NCBI GenBank assembly: GCA_947359465.1
Contig: OX375872.1
Coordinates: 133,908,011 to 133,972,010, forward strand
DNA: 64,000 bases
Origin: Metellina segmentata
Taxonomy: Eukaryota > Arthropoda > Arachnida > Araneae > Tetragnathidae
Reading direction: 5' to 3'
This document shows, piece by piece, positions 34,300 to 43,870 of this stretch. The position numbers and the translations under genes were made by a program. The stretch's first letter is position 1, and every line of letters starts with the position of its first letter. The notes under the pieces were generated by a model that saw only the letters and a list, made by a program, of their open reading frames with translations, ran no database searches and was not told the DNA's origin.

Positions 34300-34706
34300 A
34301 CGCCCTTATTAAGGTTCATCGAAACGCGACTGAGACGGGCAGTGCTCAAGTGTTTCTTTTCCCAGATCGGTGGTCGATCGCGGAATTTCCAATTTTTTTG
34401 GTTCGACGTATTGCCAATACTATCATTAACCTTCCAATTTCACATTCCCGCAAATCTCGCAAGATGTCTGGTCTTTTTATTTTATTCCCATGCACCAATT
34501 CTGCAGGGGCGTAACTCGGCTCACGTGTACAGTGGAAAGCACTAAATGTGCAAGTGTAAGTTGTTGGTCCAAATCTGATCCAGCTCCGGAACCTACCGCC
34601 AAAAGTCTTGGCTTTAATCCTTCATCCACTAGCAACTCTTTTCTTTGCCACTTTGGGTCCTCTTGACCTATCTCAAAAGTTTCCTCCTAAAGGGATACGG
34701 ACACAT
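34300..34706 (-). other. Possible remnant of an unidentified mobile-element ORF (right part 35248-35560)
   Basis: Joining across the MITE insertion, the minus strand reads through ESGPGLEEGL..., then EETFEIGQEDPKWQRKELLV and LKPRLLAVGSGAG with one stop. The acidic, Gly/Lys-rich composition looks like gag or linker sequence of a retroelement, but I cannot name a family. Confidence 0.25.
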
Positions 34707-35247
34707 TAGAGTGCCTATATAATAAGAGTGGCGACAAGGGACCAAATTTGGCCCAATGCGCATGCGCGGCAGCCATTTTTCTACCAGAATAGTCTCAAAG
34801 AAAGTTGCTGGGCGAATTAATATATAATTTCAGGGAGAACAAAAAGCATTCGATTGTTATAATATGGATACATTCGGTATAAATGAATCATATAAACGCT
34901 CAATTACATGCGGAATTGATGAGATGAATTGCACAACGCGCTAACTTAGATTGCGGGAAACACCATGTTGTTCGAAAAAAGCTATTTACTTAAAAAGTCT
35001 TCAAATTTATACTGACAAAACACTAAAATAATAATAAATAAACATTCTAGAACACGAAATGGAACATGAATAAGCTATATTTTCTTTTTAATTTAATATA
35101 CACACGTTTTTCTCGAACACACAAAAAGTTCCCATGTTAAGTCTACGGGAGCTAGGAAAAGGCCGCCTCGGGCGGTAGGAAAGCTCTCTAAGCCCAATTC
35201 AGAAAGTGTTTCCCGTATGTCGTCACTCTTATTATATAGGCACTCTA
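34707..35247 (+). mobile_element. hAT-type MITE family M1, copy B (541 bp)
   Basis: Same inverted ends as copy A (TAGAGTGCCTATATAATAAG), perfect 8-bp duplication GGACACAT at 34699-34706 and 35248-35255. The whole interior is clearly homologous to copy A in the same orientation (CCAAATTTGGCCCAATGCGC, GAAACACCATGTTGTTC, AAGTCTACGGGA). Confidence 0.93.
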
Positions 35248-35599
35248 GGACACATCTAATCCTTCTTCTAAACCTGGACCACTTTCCGTTACCTTTCCCT
35301 TACCGCTATTCTGTCCTTCCAGTAATACCATTCCCTATCCATTTGCTTCTCCCACTGGAAGAACTAACGGTTCTTTCGACCGCACTTCTGTGTCGTTCTT
35401 GTTTACCATCATCGGAGGTGATAACTTTTCTCCGTCAGTCTTATTTACCGCCATCGGGGGCAAAACCTCATCCCCTTGGGCAGCCCCTTCTTCCCTTGGC
35501 AAAACATTTTCTCCTTACTTCTGCTAGCGGGTTTCAATGAAATTACTCTGCTCAGATCTCGAGAATCGATACTCCGTTAACTCGTAAATTCTCTGAGCT

Positions 35600-36230
35600 G
35601 TACGGTTCCCGAGAATATATGGTCGGGCATCGGCATTTTCTGAAAACACAGCTGCATTGGTCGTAATAGTACGGCTGATAGGTGCAAAAAATTGTTAGAA
35701 TTGTGCCTTTAATGATAGAAGCATACAACTTGGGGCACATATGCTACATGCATAAAGATTTAATTTTGGATATGAGGCCATCTCAGATTTCGCCTGTGGC
35801 AGTAATGGCGGACATTCAAAATGGTTGCTTTGGAATATTTTTTGTGCTCCTTTTAAATGTTATTTGATGATGCTAAATGACAGCTATTAAAGTAATGGCG
35901 AGTAATTGTTGTTTTGTGCATGTAATTAGTTTTTTTTAATAATATATACCTTATTTTATGTATATATTCTATTTATAACAAAATGGCGGACATTCAATGG
36001 CGGTCTCTGAGTATATTTTATGCGCTCCTTTTTTACTATCATTTGGTGTTGTTAGTAGCGTATTATAAGTGATTTTGCATGAATTGATGCTATAAACATG
36101 CGTGCATGTCATAATTAGATATTCGTATTAATTATTAATTATATTAATTAATATTTAAATTTTAATTTTTAATTATTTTCATATTAACTTTTTTCACAGA
36201 TGACACGATAAGAAGAAAAATAAGATAAAA
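35600..36230. other. Repeat-like AT-rich stretch with AATGGCGGACATTCAA motif twice
   Basis: The string AATGGCGGACATTCAA occurs at about 35805 and 35983, each followed by a similar segment with TTTTGTGCTCCTTTT / TTTATGCGCTCCTTTTTT. This is a local duplication of about 180 bp. No coding region recognised. Confidence 0.5.
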
Positions 36231-36895
36231 ATGCGGATGTAGTGCATAAGCTCATTAATCCATTCAATACTGATACATCTGGACAATTCAAAGAAACAGA
36301 ATGGAACAAGTGTTTTACCTGTCAAGAAGACAGGTCTGAAGTTATTCGGTGTCCAGCAGACAGTAAGTAATAGCAATAAGCGTGAAGAAATGGGAACTGG
36401 TTATAAGACAATTTCTGATTTACTTGTTTGGTTTAGTATTCCAGGGTGTTTACCAAGTACAATAAATCTGGAACCTTTCGATGACGCAAGAAGTGGTCGA
36501 GGCAACATTGGTACAACATAAAGCTCAGTTTCACGAATCATGTAGATTGCAGTTCAATAAAACAAAACTTCAAAGAGGTCAGAAATGGAAAATAGAACCT
36601 GTGGATAATGCAAATAGTTCTACGAAATTCACCCGCCAGAATATTGTGGTAAATAGTTCAGTGAATTCAAAGTCATTTTTTGTGTGACCTGCCTGCTCAA
36701 TCTGGAAGTTCATTATGTACTACATCTATTGTACATTCGGCCTGGATGTATTCATCACTGTGCCCAAAAACTGAAGGACCGGCCTTTGCTTGCGAAACTG
36801 AGTGCCGGTGATGTTACTGCATTAAACTTGGTAGTCAACAAAGATTTCTTGTACTATTGGCAAAGGACAGTCAGTTCTAATAGCAGGCACAGGGG
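36230..36895 (+). pseudogene. Fragment of an unnamed multicopy gene family, N-terminal side
   Basis: Frame-shifted + strand pieces contain FKETEWNKCFTCQEDRSEVI, then AQFHESCRLQFNKTKL, then HFLCDLPAQSGS, and CAQKLKDRPLLAKLSAGDV. The Cys-x-x-Cys pairs and the L-L-A-K-L-S-A-G-D-V phrase recall a family of uncharacterised proteins I have seen repeatedly in repeat-rich invertebrate genomes; I know no function. It is interrupted at 36895 by the hAT element. Several stops show it is dead. Confidence 0.45.
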
Positions 36896-38629
36896 CAGTT
36901 GCGGATTAAGCGGTACGCGGACTAAGCGGCAGTGTAGGGCCCCGGAATATCAAAGGGGCCCCGAGGTCTTAAAATGTCTTTTCATTAGAGTTCGAGGAAA
37001 GTTGTGACCTGAAAAAAGGTATTGCGAAAACGCAGAAGATAGATAATTATTGACTCCACTCCCGATGTTTCGCATGTCGATCTACAAACTTTTGTGATGC
37101 GATGTTTCATCCTGTGATAATATAAAGGAAATGTTTGTGGAATTCAGCCTCGTAGATAAACACACGTCTTTGAATATACAAACACATATCTGGAACAAGA
37201 AGTTTTGAAAACTTTGATAAAATTAGCAGTGGATATATTGAAAACTGTCTAGGCTAGGGCAATTAGTTGATAATGCTTCTAATATGTCATGAAAGAACTC
37301 GGGTTTGCAAAAACATATTAAAGAACATAACCCAAGTGCGGTTTTTACACCGTGTGCTAATCATTCCTTAAACTTAATCTGAAATTTCTCAACAGAAAGT
37401 TGAAACTCTGTAATTCAGTAATACTATATGTTTGTGCAGAATTTATTCACATTATTTTCAGCTTCAACCCATCGCTGGAAAATTTTAACCACAAATCTAG
37501 AAATGTGTAAACATTCCATCTCGGCAAAAAGAGTTTCTAATATAAGATGGTCAGCAAGAGCAGATGCTGTATTAGCAATAAAACTTGGTTTCACCCATAT
37601 AAAAGAAGCTTTAACTGAAATTTGTAATTCAGAAGAAAACGTTACCATAGTGGAGGCGACTTCACTTCTGAAGAAAATGGACAAATATGAAACCGCCCTA
37701 ATGACAGTTATTTGGAATACTATTTTACTAAGAATAAATGCTACTAGTAAATCAATGCAATCAGTGTAATGCGAACTATTAAAAAGATCTATTCTACTGA
37801 AGTAATTAGAAAATTTTATAAATAATTTCAGAGAAGAATTTGAAAAAGAGGCAACTGAGATTAATATTGCAAAAGAGAAAAATATTGTATGAAGAAAACA
37901 ATGTCGGATATAAATTTACAATAAGAGAAAATTTCACAGTCAATTCATTTTATGTGATAACACCAAGGCAGAATTATCTCAAAGAACTCGGACGTATGAA
38001 ATTGAAGTGGAGTCTTTTCGAATATTTTTTTATTAGGATTTATCAATAGAAGAAAAAAAAGAAAATGAAAAAAATGTTGAAGGATAATTACAAAAATGAC
38101 ATTGATGTTTGTACTTTTGAAGATGAAGAAGATTTTTTATTAACTCTAAAAGAAAATGAGGACACCATAAGAATCACACTAGACGTCTATCGAAACGCCA
38201 AAGAAATGTCTTGCACATTTCCGAATGATGAAAGAGTATTGAAATTTTTTTTAACAATTTGCGAACCTAATACGTCAGGAGAAAGATCGTTTTCTGTTTT
38301 AAAACGTGTAAAAATTATTTAAGGAATACTATGGGAGAAGAAAGATTAATTAAATATGGCCATTCTGTATGTACAGCAAGAAATTTTAAACCGAATTGAC
38401 ACTGCCAAAATAATTGACGAATTTGCAAGAAATAAACAAGACGGCAATTCATGTAAAAATATGTCATTTTAATAAATTTATTTCTTGTGTTATGGTATGA
38501 AATTTTTGAATACTTTTCTTTTTGGAAATAACTTAATAAGAGTTTTCTTGAAACTTTTTTTTCTAACTTGAGTTTGAGGGCCCCGAAATTTTACCTCTTG
38601 GGGCCCCCACTTGACTTGATCTGCCACTG
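36896..38629 (+). mobile_element. hAT transposon (1734 bp) with perfect 8-bp target duplication
   Basis: Left end CAGTTGCGGATTAAGCGG, right end the reverse complement of CAGTGGCAGATCAAGTC. Both subterminal regions carry GGGGCCCC-type runs (36940-36965, 38578-38610). The 8-bp sequence CACAGGGG is present exactly on both sides (36888-36895 and 38630-38637). The transposase inside is broken. Confidence 0.93.
37270..38400 (+). pseudogene. hAT transposase (ZMYM1-like), inactivated
   Basis: + strand pieces in order: NSGLQKHIKEHNPSAVFTPC then ANHSLNL (about 37275-37380), FVQNLFTLFSASTHRWKIL with SNIRWSARADAVLAIKLGF (37428-37769), and EPNTSGERSFSVLKRVK (38065-38322), the dimerisation domain. The order and motifs match hAT transposases related to zinc-finger MYM-type 1 proteins. 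Stops and frame changes separate the blocks, and the N-terminal zinc finger is missing, so the 1.73-kb copy cannot be autonomous. Confidence 0.8.
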
Positions 38630-38637
38630 CACAGGGG

Positions 38638-39340
38638 TAACACTTGTGTAGCTTTCAGGAAGACGTTTAGTTGCTTTCTCTTCATAAGTACTTGAAGTTT
38701 TATTTCGATAGGTTCCTCTAAAAATTGCCATCTGGATGTTGAAATAGGGATATTCCTGTACCATGGAAAGAATCATGAGCTGTAGCAGAACATGGATTGT
38801 GGTCAATATTATCAACCGCACTAGTTGTGAAAAGCCCTCTTTTTAACTGAAGAGGAACGACAGCATTTTTCATGTGATGCAGATGACATGTTTCATTTCC
38901 AAGTTCTGATGAAAGGTCTTGCACTCGGTCTTATGATATGCTTAATCCGAGTTCGTGAAGATCTTCAACTAGTTCACGCTTGCGAGTTCTTTTTATGAAT
39001 TAAATTACCTAAGTATATAGGCAAATGTGTTTCTTGTTCTCGATTGTGCTTGTAGACTGTTCCAGAATGACACTCCCGACGTCTCACCAAACTGTTATAA
39101 ATTAGTAACTGTGTAACAGTAAGGATATGCTGGGGTTAAAAAACTTGTCTGTGCTTTACAACTAGCGGAGATGATGGTACGGAATCTTCCTGACAGGTTT
39201 CTCCAAATCCATTGAAGATGTTTTTCATTTTAAAAATGTCTCTTCTAACTATATTTGCTGCTTTGGCAAGATGAATAGTGTCACTATCTGCACCCGAACA
39301 CCTTAAAAAAGACAATGTATCATCCTCTGTTCTCCATGAG
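38638..39340 (-). pseudogene. Fragment of the same unnamed multicopy family, C-terminal side, opposite strand
   Basis: Minus-strand pieces: WRTEDDTLSFLRCSGAD, AKAANIVRRDIFKMKNIFNG, FGETCQEDSVPSSPL, and RVQDLSSELGNETC, AVDNIDHNPCSATAHDSFHG, TGISLFQHP. These phrases (NGF..S/TCQE.SVP; DNIDHNP..T....FHGT.ISL.QHP) are typical of the uncharacterised family whose N-terminal part is seen on the + strand at 36230-36895. The two parts are tail to tail. The upstream border near 39340 abuts BEL/Pao protease sequence without a gap. Confidence 0.5.
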
Positions 39341-39667
39341 AATTATACCCCCATTTCGTTGGCAGTTGATTTTAGAATGTACGAACTCTGAGCTCTGGAG
39401 TCGAACAGAGCTCGCACTAATTTTTTTTCTCATTTTTCAACCTTACAACGATGGTTTGTAGAAATATTGCGGATTTCTCCAGCTGATTGGCAAGCCCGCT
39501 GTTAACTTCCACAGCTGTTGATGAATCATCTATATTCGTATTGTTGTTATTTACATGATTTGAAGCAAGATTCGAACACATAATTACCGAATGTCTCTTT
39601 CCACACAAAATACTTCTCATATTCGCCTTACACCTTTGAGATAAATTACCATATTTTAAACTTATGA

Positions 39668-40006
39668 TTGGTAATTGGTAATTGGTAATTTTAGTTAACG
39701 TCGTACTAGAGCAACACAACGGGCTATTGACGACGGTCCGGGATCAGTCCCTTAAGGGAAAGATCCGAGGACAACACTTCGTAATTTTGAACCACGGTCA
39801 GATGACGAAGCAACACCTGAGCTGGCACCCCACTCTCCAAACTTCCACGCCAACCCAACGTGAGGACTTTCGGCCACGACAGATTTAAGGTGCACCAGCC
39901 GCCTCTACACCATACGTTTACAAACATCCATGCCCGAACCCGGATTCGAACCAGGAACCTTCCGATCCAGAGGCTAACACCTTAACCACTATACCGGTTG
40001 GTCGGC
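39668..40006 (-). mobile_element. tRNA-derived SINE, full length, with 14-bp target duplication
   Basis: On the minus strand it starts near CCGACCAACCGG, has an A box (TAGTGGTTAAGG), a B box (GGTTCGAATCC), a body shared with the copy at 42669, and a tail of ATTACCA repeats. TTTTAAACTTATGA flanks it on both sides (39654-39667 and 40007-40020). It sits inside BEL/Pao gag. Confidence 0.93.
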
Positions 40007-40642
40007 TTTTAAACTTATGAAGCGGCATTTTTTTATCTTTCAGCATGTTGCGTTTTTCATTGAGACTCATTCTCTGTGCTTCAAAACAATCTGCTCTAAG
40101 GTGTTTACCATCACAAAATACTCAATTTTTGGACTTGCTGGCATCTATTGTCAGTAAATCTGTGGCAGAAGGTATCTCTTCTTGCATACCCGTTTTGTTT
40201 TGTAAAACTGACTCTTTTTTTTTCTTTTTCGTTTGCATCTCGAAACCGGTCGAAGGAAGATTAATCCGTTCTTCTCCTTCAATTTCACTTTTCAGAAAAG
40301 ACATAAGAGCTGTTAGCGGATTTTGGTTTTCCCTGGACTACGACGATCTCTGCCATGCTTGTAGTGAATCTTCTGGTAGGCACGATACTACAAGTGCAAA
40401 CAACAGAACAGCATATTTATCAGATATTACCCCAAATGACTCCAGACCCATTAGATGTGATTGAAGTCTGTCATATAAAGTATTTAGACATAGTTTACCA
40501 TGATTTGTGACCTTGTGTAAGACCAGCTTCAATATTTCTCGATTTCAATAACTCCGCCAGATTTATTGAATCCAATTTTCGGTAATTTAAACTTTCGGTC
40601 GGCAGAAACCCCGTTTGACGATTTTTCCATACCTGAATTTGA

Positions 40643-40765
40643 TGGTAATGGTAATGGTAATTTTAGTCAACGTCGTACTAGAGCAACACAACGGGCTATT
40701 GACGACGGTCCGGTATCAGTCCCTTAAGGAAAGATCCTCGTAATTTTGAACCATGGTCAGATGAC
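40643..40765 (-). mobile_element. 5'-truncated SINE copy with 13-bp target duplication
   Basis: Only the 3' third of the SINE and its TACCAT-type tail are present. TACCTGAATTTGA is duplicated on both sides (40630-40642 and 40766-40778). It interrupts the BEL/Pao gag frame. Confidence 0.93.
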
Positions 40766-41403
40766 TACCTGAATTTGAAGAAATACAAGCGAGCGCTTGA
40801 TTACGGCACTTGTAAAACTTATACTGGTAATCATTAACAGTCGCTTCTTCTCGTTCTAAGTTATCTTCGCTAGCATCAGAATCTATCATGCCATGTAAAA
40901 TAATTTTATCAGCTTCTTCTATTTCCGGAGCTTTTTTCTGCAACATTTCTAAACTAGATTGTGTATCGGCATAGATGAGAGTTTCAAAACTCATCTCGAT
41001 AAACAATTTATCGCACAGCCTTGTAAATGAGTCTCTTTTAGCAATTCGGGTCAAACCTCTGGAGCCGCTTATAACAAACAATGTCATTTTCCCAATATGC
41101 ACTTCATAATTTCTTCCTGTTCCGTCATAAATAACTGCAAGCGTAAACAAGAAACCAGTATTTCCTTTCAACTGCTTTCAGTCTTGTCACGGACACCAAA
41201 TGTTGAGGACGAACAATCTTGAGTAAAATATCAGAAGACAAAAGTTCTATAAGCACTGGATATTACACTTCATGCAGTATATTTCCTCGTAAACAAATCA
41301 AACTATAAAAAAAACCGAATGGATTTTCTACGTTTATTCACACATTTAACAAAAGGACGGAACACGAAAACATGTCTGATGCTACAATATGGAACTGAAA
41401 CTA

Positions 41404-42586
41404 CACTCATGTGCATAAATTAAGGATAATTAAAAATCATACGGTAACCGAACTCTAAAGCAAAAATTTCACCTGTAGAATTATCGCACACATCTTCAAG
41501 AATAATATTCGAACTACAGGAAGCCATCAGATGACGCCGATAGTACGTCACAATGACGAGAGTGTAAGAGAGGTGTATATAAGGAATTACCAAAGAAGTA
41601 AAATTGTTCACAAGCGTTCTGTAATCCGCTCAGTGCCACAATTGAATAGTTATGGCACAGAGGACGTGTCGATGATTTTTTACATGGTAGAATTATCGGC
41701 CGCTCGGAATGTGGGCGTACACAGACGGAAGTTTCAGTGGAACTTGGAATCGCCCAAAGTGTCATTTCTAGGCTTTGGGAACGATTCCAGATGATGGAAA
41801 TGTCAGTAGACGTTACAGTACAGGTGTCCCCCGAGTTACAACGCCGAATGACGAACAGTATTTGGCAGTAACTGCAAAAAGAAGCAGACGGAGCACAGCA
41901 TCCGACCTCAGCTATCTTCAGCCATGTGTACGACAGTTTCCAGGCAAACCGTTTACAGACGTTTGGGACATGTTGGTCTATAAGCTCGCAGGATGTGTTC
42001 CGCTCACGGCAAATCACTGTCGCCAGCGGTGAGCCTGGAGTAGAGAACATGTAATGTGGACATCGTCACATTGGGCTTGTGTGATGGGCTTGTGTGAAAC
42101 GAATGCCTTGAATCTGAGGATATAACCCGTATGGAATGGCCAGCATTTTTACCTGACTTGATTACGATAAAGCATGTGTCGGACATGCTTGGCCGACGAG
42201 TCCCGTCGACCACCTCCAATATGTGTACCGGAACTTCGGAGAGCATTGCTTGCTGAGTGGAGTGATCTTCCCCAAGATCAGCTCGATAATTTGATCCTCA
42301 GCATGCCTAGCCGTTGTACGGACTGTATTTTATCGTATGGGAGGCATACAATGTATTAACCATCATACCAACCATGTCATGTAAAGTTTTTGTAAGGTCG
42401 GTATTTTTTGTAATTGCTCCAGTTAGCAAAAATCGTAGTTTTTATGAATGGTATCATACATACACCATCTTATTTGTTCTTTATCTTTTGTTTAATAAAT
42501 GGGCTTGATGAATAAGTCACGTTTGTTTTGTTTCTGAACCTTTATTTGCCGGAGCTGGCATTATCCTTAATTTATGGACATGAGTG
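41404..42586 (+). mobile_element. Tc1-like element of a second family (1183 bp)
   Basis: Ends CACTCATGTGCATAAATTAA and the reverse complement of CACTCATGTCCATAAATTAA, flanked by TA on both sides (41402-41403, 42587-42588). A decayed transposase is on the + strand. Unrelated in sequence to the elements at 16 and 32.8 kb. Confidence 0.9.
41680..42358 (+). pseudogene. Tc1-like transposase with internal deletion
   Basis: The helix-turn-helix part reads GRIIGRSECGRTQTEVSVEL and IAQSVISRLWERFQ, followed by TTPNDEQYLAVTAKR. The C-terminal part reads FLPDLITIKHVSDMLGRRVP and EWSDLPQDQLDNLILSMPSR. The central catalytic stretch containing the first two Asp residues is missing between about 42055 and 42130, and the expected P-D-x-N-P-I-E third site is decayed to PDLITIKH, so it is inactive. 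Confidence 0.8.
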
Positions 42587-42668
42587 TAAAGCGACTGATT
42601 ATTCAAATCGTTGCCTTAATCTCGTTCAATAAATGTTGACACAAGTAGTTGGCGTTGCTTTAACTGAA

Positions 42669-43005
42669 ACTAGCCGACAAACTGGTATAGTGGTTAAGGT
42701 GTTAGCCTCTAGATCGGAAGGTTCCTGGTTCGAATCCTGTTCCGGGCATGAATGTTTGTAAGCGTACGGTGTAGAGGCGGCTGGTGCACCTTAAATCTGT
42801 CGTGGCCGAAAGTCCTCACGTTGGGTTGGTGTGGAAGTTTGCAGAGTGGGGTGCCAGCTTAGGTGTTGCTTCGTCATCTGACCGTGGTTCAAAATTATGA
42901 GGTGTTGTCCTCGGATCTTTCCCTTAAGGATTGATATCGGACCGTTCTCCATAGCCCTTTGCATTGCTCTAGTACGACGTTAATTAAGAAATTACCAATT
43001 ACAAA
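42669..43005 (+). mobile_element. tRNA-derived SINE, full length, + strand
   Basis: Starts ACTAGCCGACAAACTGG, A box TAGTGGTTAAGG, B box GGTTCGAATCC, body TGCACCTTAAATCTGTCGTG and ACCGTGGTTCAAAATTATGA, tail AATTACCAATTACAAA. Flanked by TTAACTGAA (42660-42668 and 43006-43014). It is not a functional tRNA gene because the 3' half of the cloverleaf is replaced by the SINE body. Confidence 0.93.
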
Positions 43006-43019
43006 TTAACTGAATCTAA

Positions 43020-43195
43020 CAGGTGTGGTGTGGAAGTTTGGAGAGTAGGTTGCCAGCTCAGGTGTTGTTCTCTTCACCTGACCGTACTTTAAAATTACCA
43101 GATGTTGTCCTTGGTTCTTCCATTCGGGTTTGATCCCCGACTGTCACGAATAGTGCGTTGTGTTGCTCAAGTGCAACGTAAATTATACTTCCTAC
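43020..43195 (+). repeat. Diverged SINE 3' body
   Basis: GGTGTGGAAGTTTGGAGAGTA, GCCAGCTCAGGTGTTG and GATGTTGTCCTTGG are the SINE body in diverged form, lacking the tRNA head. It follows directly after the full SINE. Confidence 0.7.
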
Positions 43196-43479
43196 CTACC
43201 TTTGAGTATGGGAATTGAACCTGCTACTTCTTTTATCATGTGGATTGGAAATGCAGTGAGCGTAATTCTCTCTGAGCCATTTTTCTGTCACAAAATGTCT
43301 TCCGTCGAAATAAAATCAAGCATGAAAACCAATCTCTTTTTGTATGTTTCAAAAAAGTAACATTTATCTCTAAACTTATCTCAAGAGGAAAAAATTCAGC
43401 GCCCTCTAACAGCCATAACTCCTACTACCCTTGAACACGAGTCGAAGTTAGTTTCGTTTTAAAAATTTCGCGCTAATTT

Positions 43480-43870
43480 AAACAGGTAAATTCATTGGCG
43501 AAACGGGCCAGCATGTAGGTCTAGGTGACACATACTGGTCAATCCAGTTCAACAGCTCCCTCAAGGCGTGTGACCGCGTTCCAGAAGTTTTTGTTGGACT
43601 TGTCAAAAAATGTTTGTGTTCTTTTCGTTTCGTTCATGGGGTAAATTATCTAATGGATTTTACGAACGATGTTTCAATGCTAAAGTTAATTATGTGTAAT
43701 AGTCGCGTCAACACGAATGTGAAGAAAAAAGCTTATTTGAAGTTTGTTTGTGTTCGTATGTTTTGAAAATGTGTTATCGTGATCCTCTTGATGGAAAATT
43801 TATGACACAATTCATCAACAAGAAGAATTAGATTTAGAGGATCGCATAAACAAAATAGTATTCTGCATAG
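43480..43870 (+). other. Probable non-coding first exon of the LRR receptor gene
   Basis: A GC-richer stretch with no long frame, ending CTGCATAG|GTAAGTTGG, a strong donor. The next good acceptor on this strand in front of the LRR start codon is TTTTTTTAAG|ACCTG at 47692. The 5' border is not defined. Alternative small exons are possible at 46144-46176 and 46681-46720. Confidence 0.4.

Larger units (their letters stand above)
39340..41200 (-). mobile_element. BEL/Pao retrotransposon: gag and start of protease, minus strand
   Basis: Read right to left: a gag N-terminal part (41171 to 40779), then YDRLQSHLMGLESFGVISDK and LPEDSLQAWQRS (40532-40338), LMSFLKSEIEGEERINLP (40304-40122), a CCHC-type knuckle LCGKRHSVIMC (near 39600), and the aspartic protease start LVRALFDSRAQSSYILKSTA (39420-39345) with the active Asp. 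This order is diagnostic of BEL/Pao. The rest of pol is absent; at 39340 it switches to an unrelated sequence. Two SINEs (39668-40006, 40643-40765) interrupt it. Confidence 0.75.
41201..42643 (-). mobile_element. Probable BEL/Pao LTR (5' LTR, minus orientation) split by a Tc1 element
   Basis: On the minus strand the LTR would end CCTCAACA and be followed by TTTGGTGTCCGTGAC, a primer-binding-site-like sequence directly before gag. Removing the Tc1 at 41404-42586 and its TA leaves about 258 bp, running to TGTGTCAACATTTATTG at the far end, so it has the TG...CA ends of an LTR. The second LTR was not found. Confidence 0.45.

Noticed and set aside
34707..35255. Assignment of the M1 MITEs to Tc1/mariner because of TA next to GAGTGCC
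   Set aside because: The TA is part of the element end; exact 8-bp duplications outside it in all three copies indicate hAT.
39970..40006. Functional tRNA gene
   Set aside because: A and B boxes are present but the cloverleaf is not completed; it is the head of a SINE with target duplications.
41514..42050. 178-codon minus-strand frame
   Set aside because: It is antisense to the Tc1-type transposase on the + strand, whose helix-turn-helix motif is recognisable.
42669..42745. Functional tRNA gene
   Set aside because: Same as above: SINE head followed by the SINE body.
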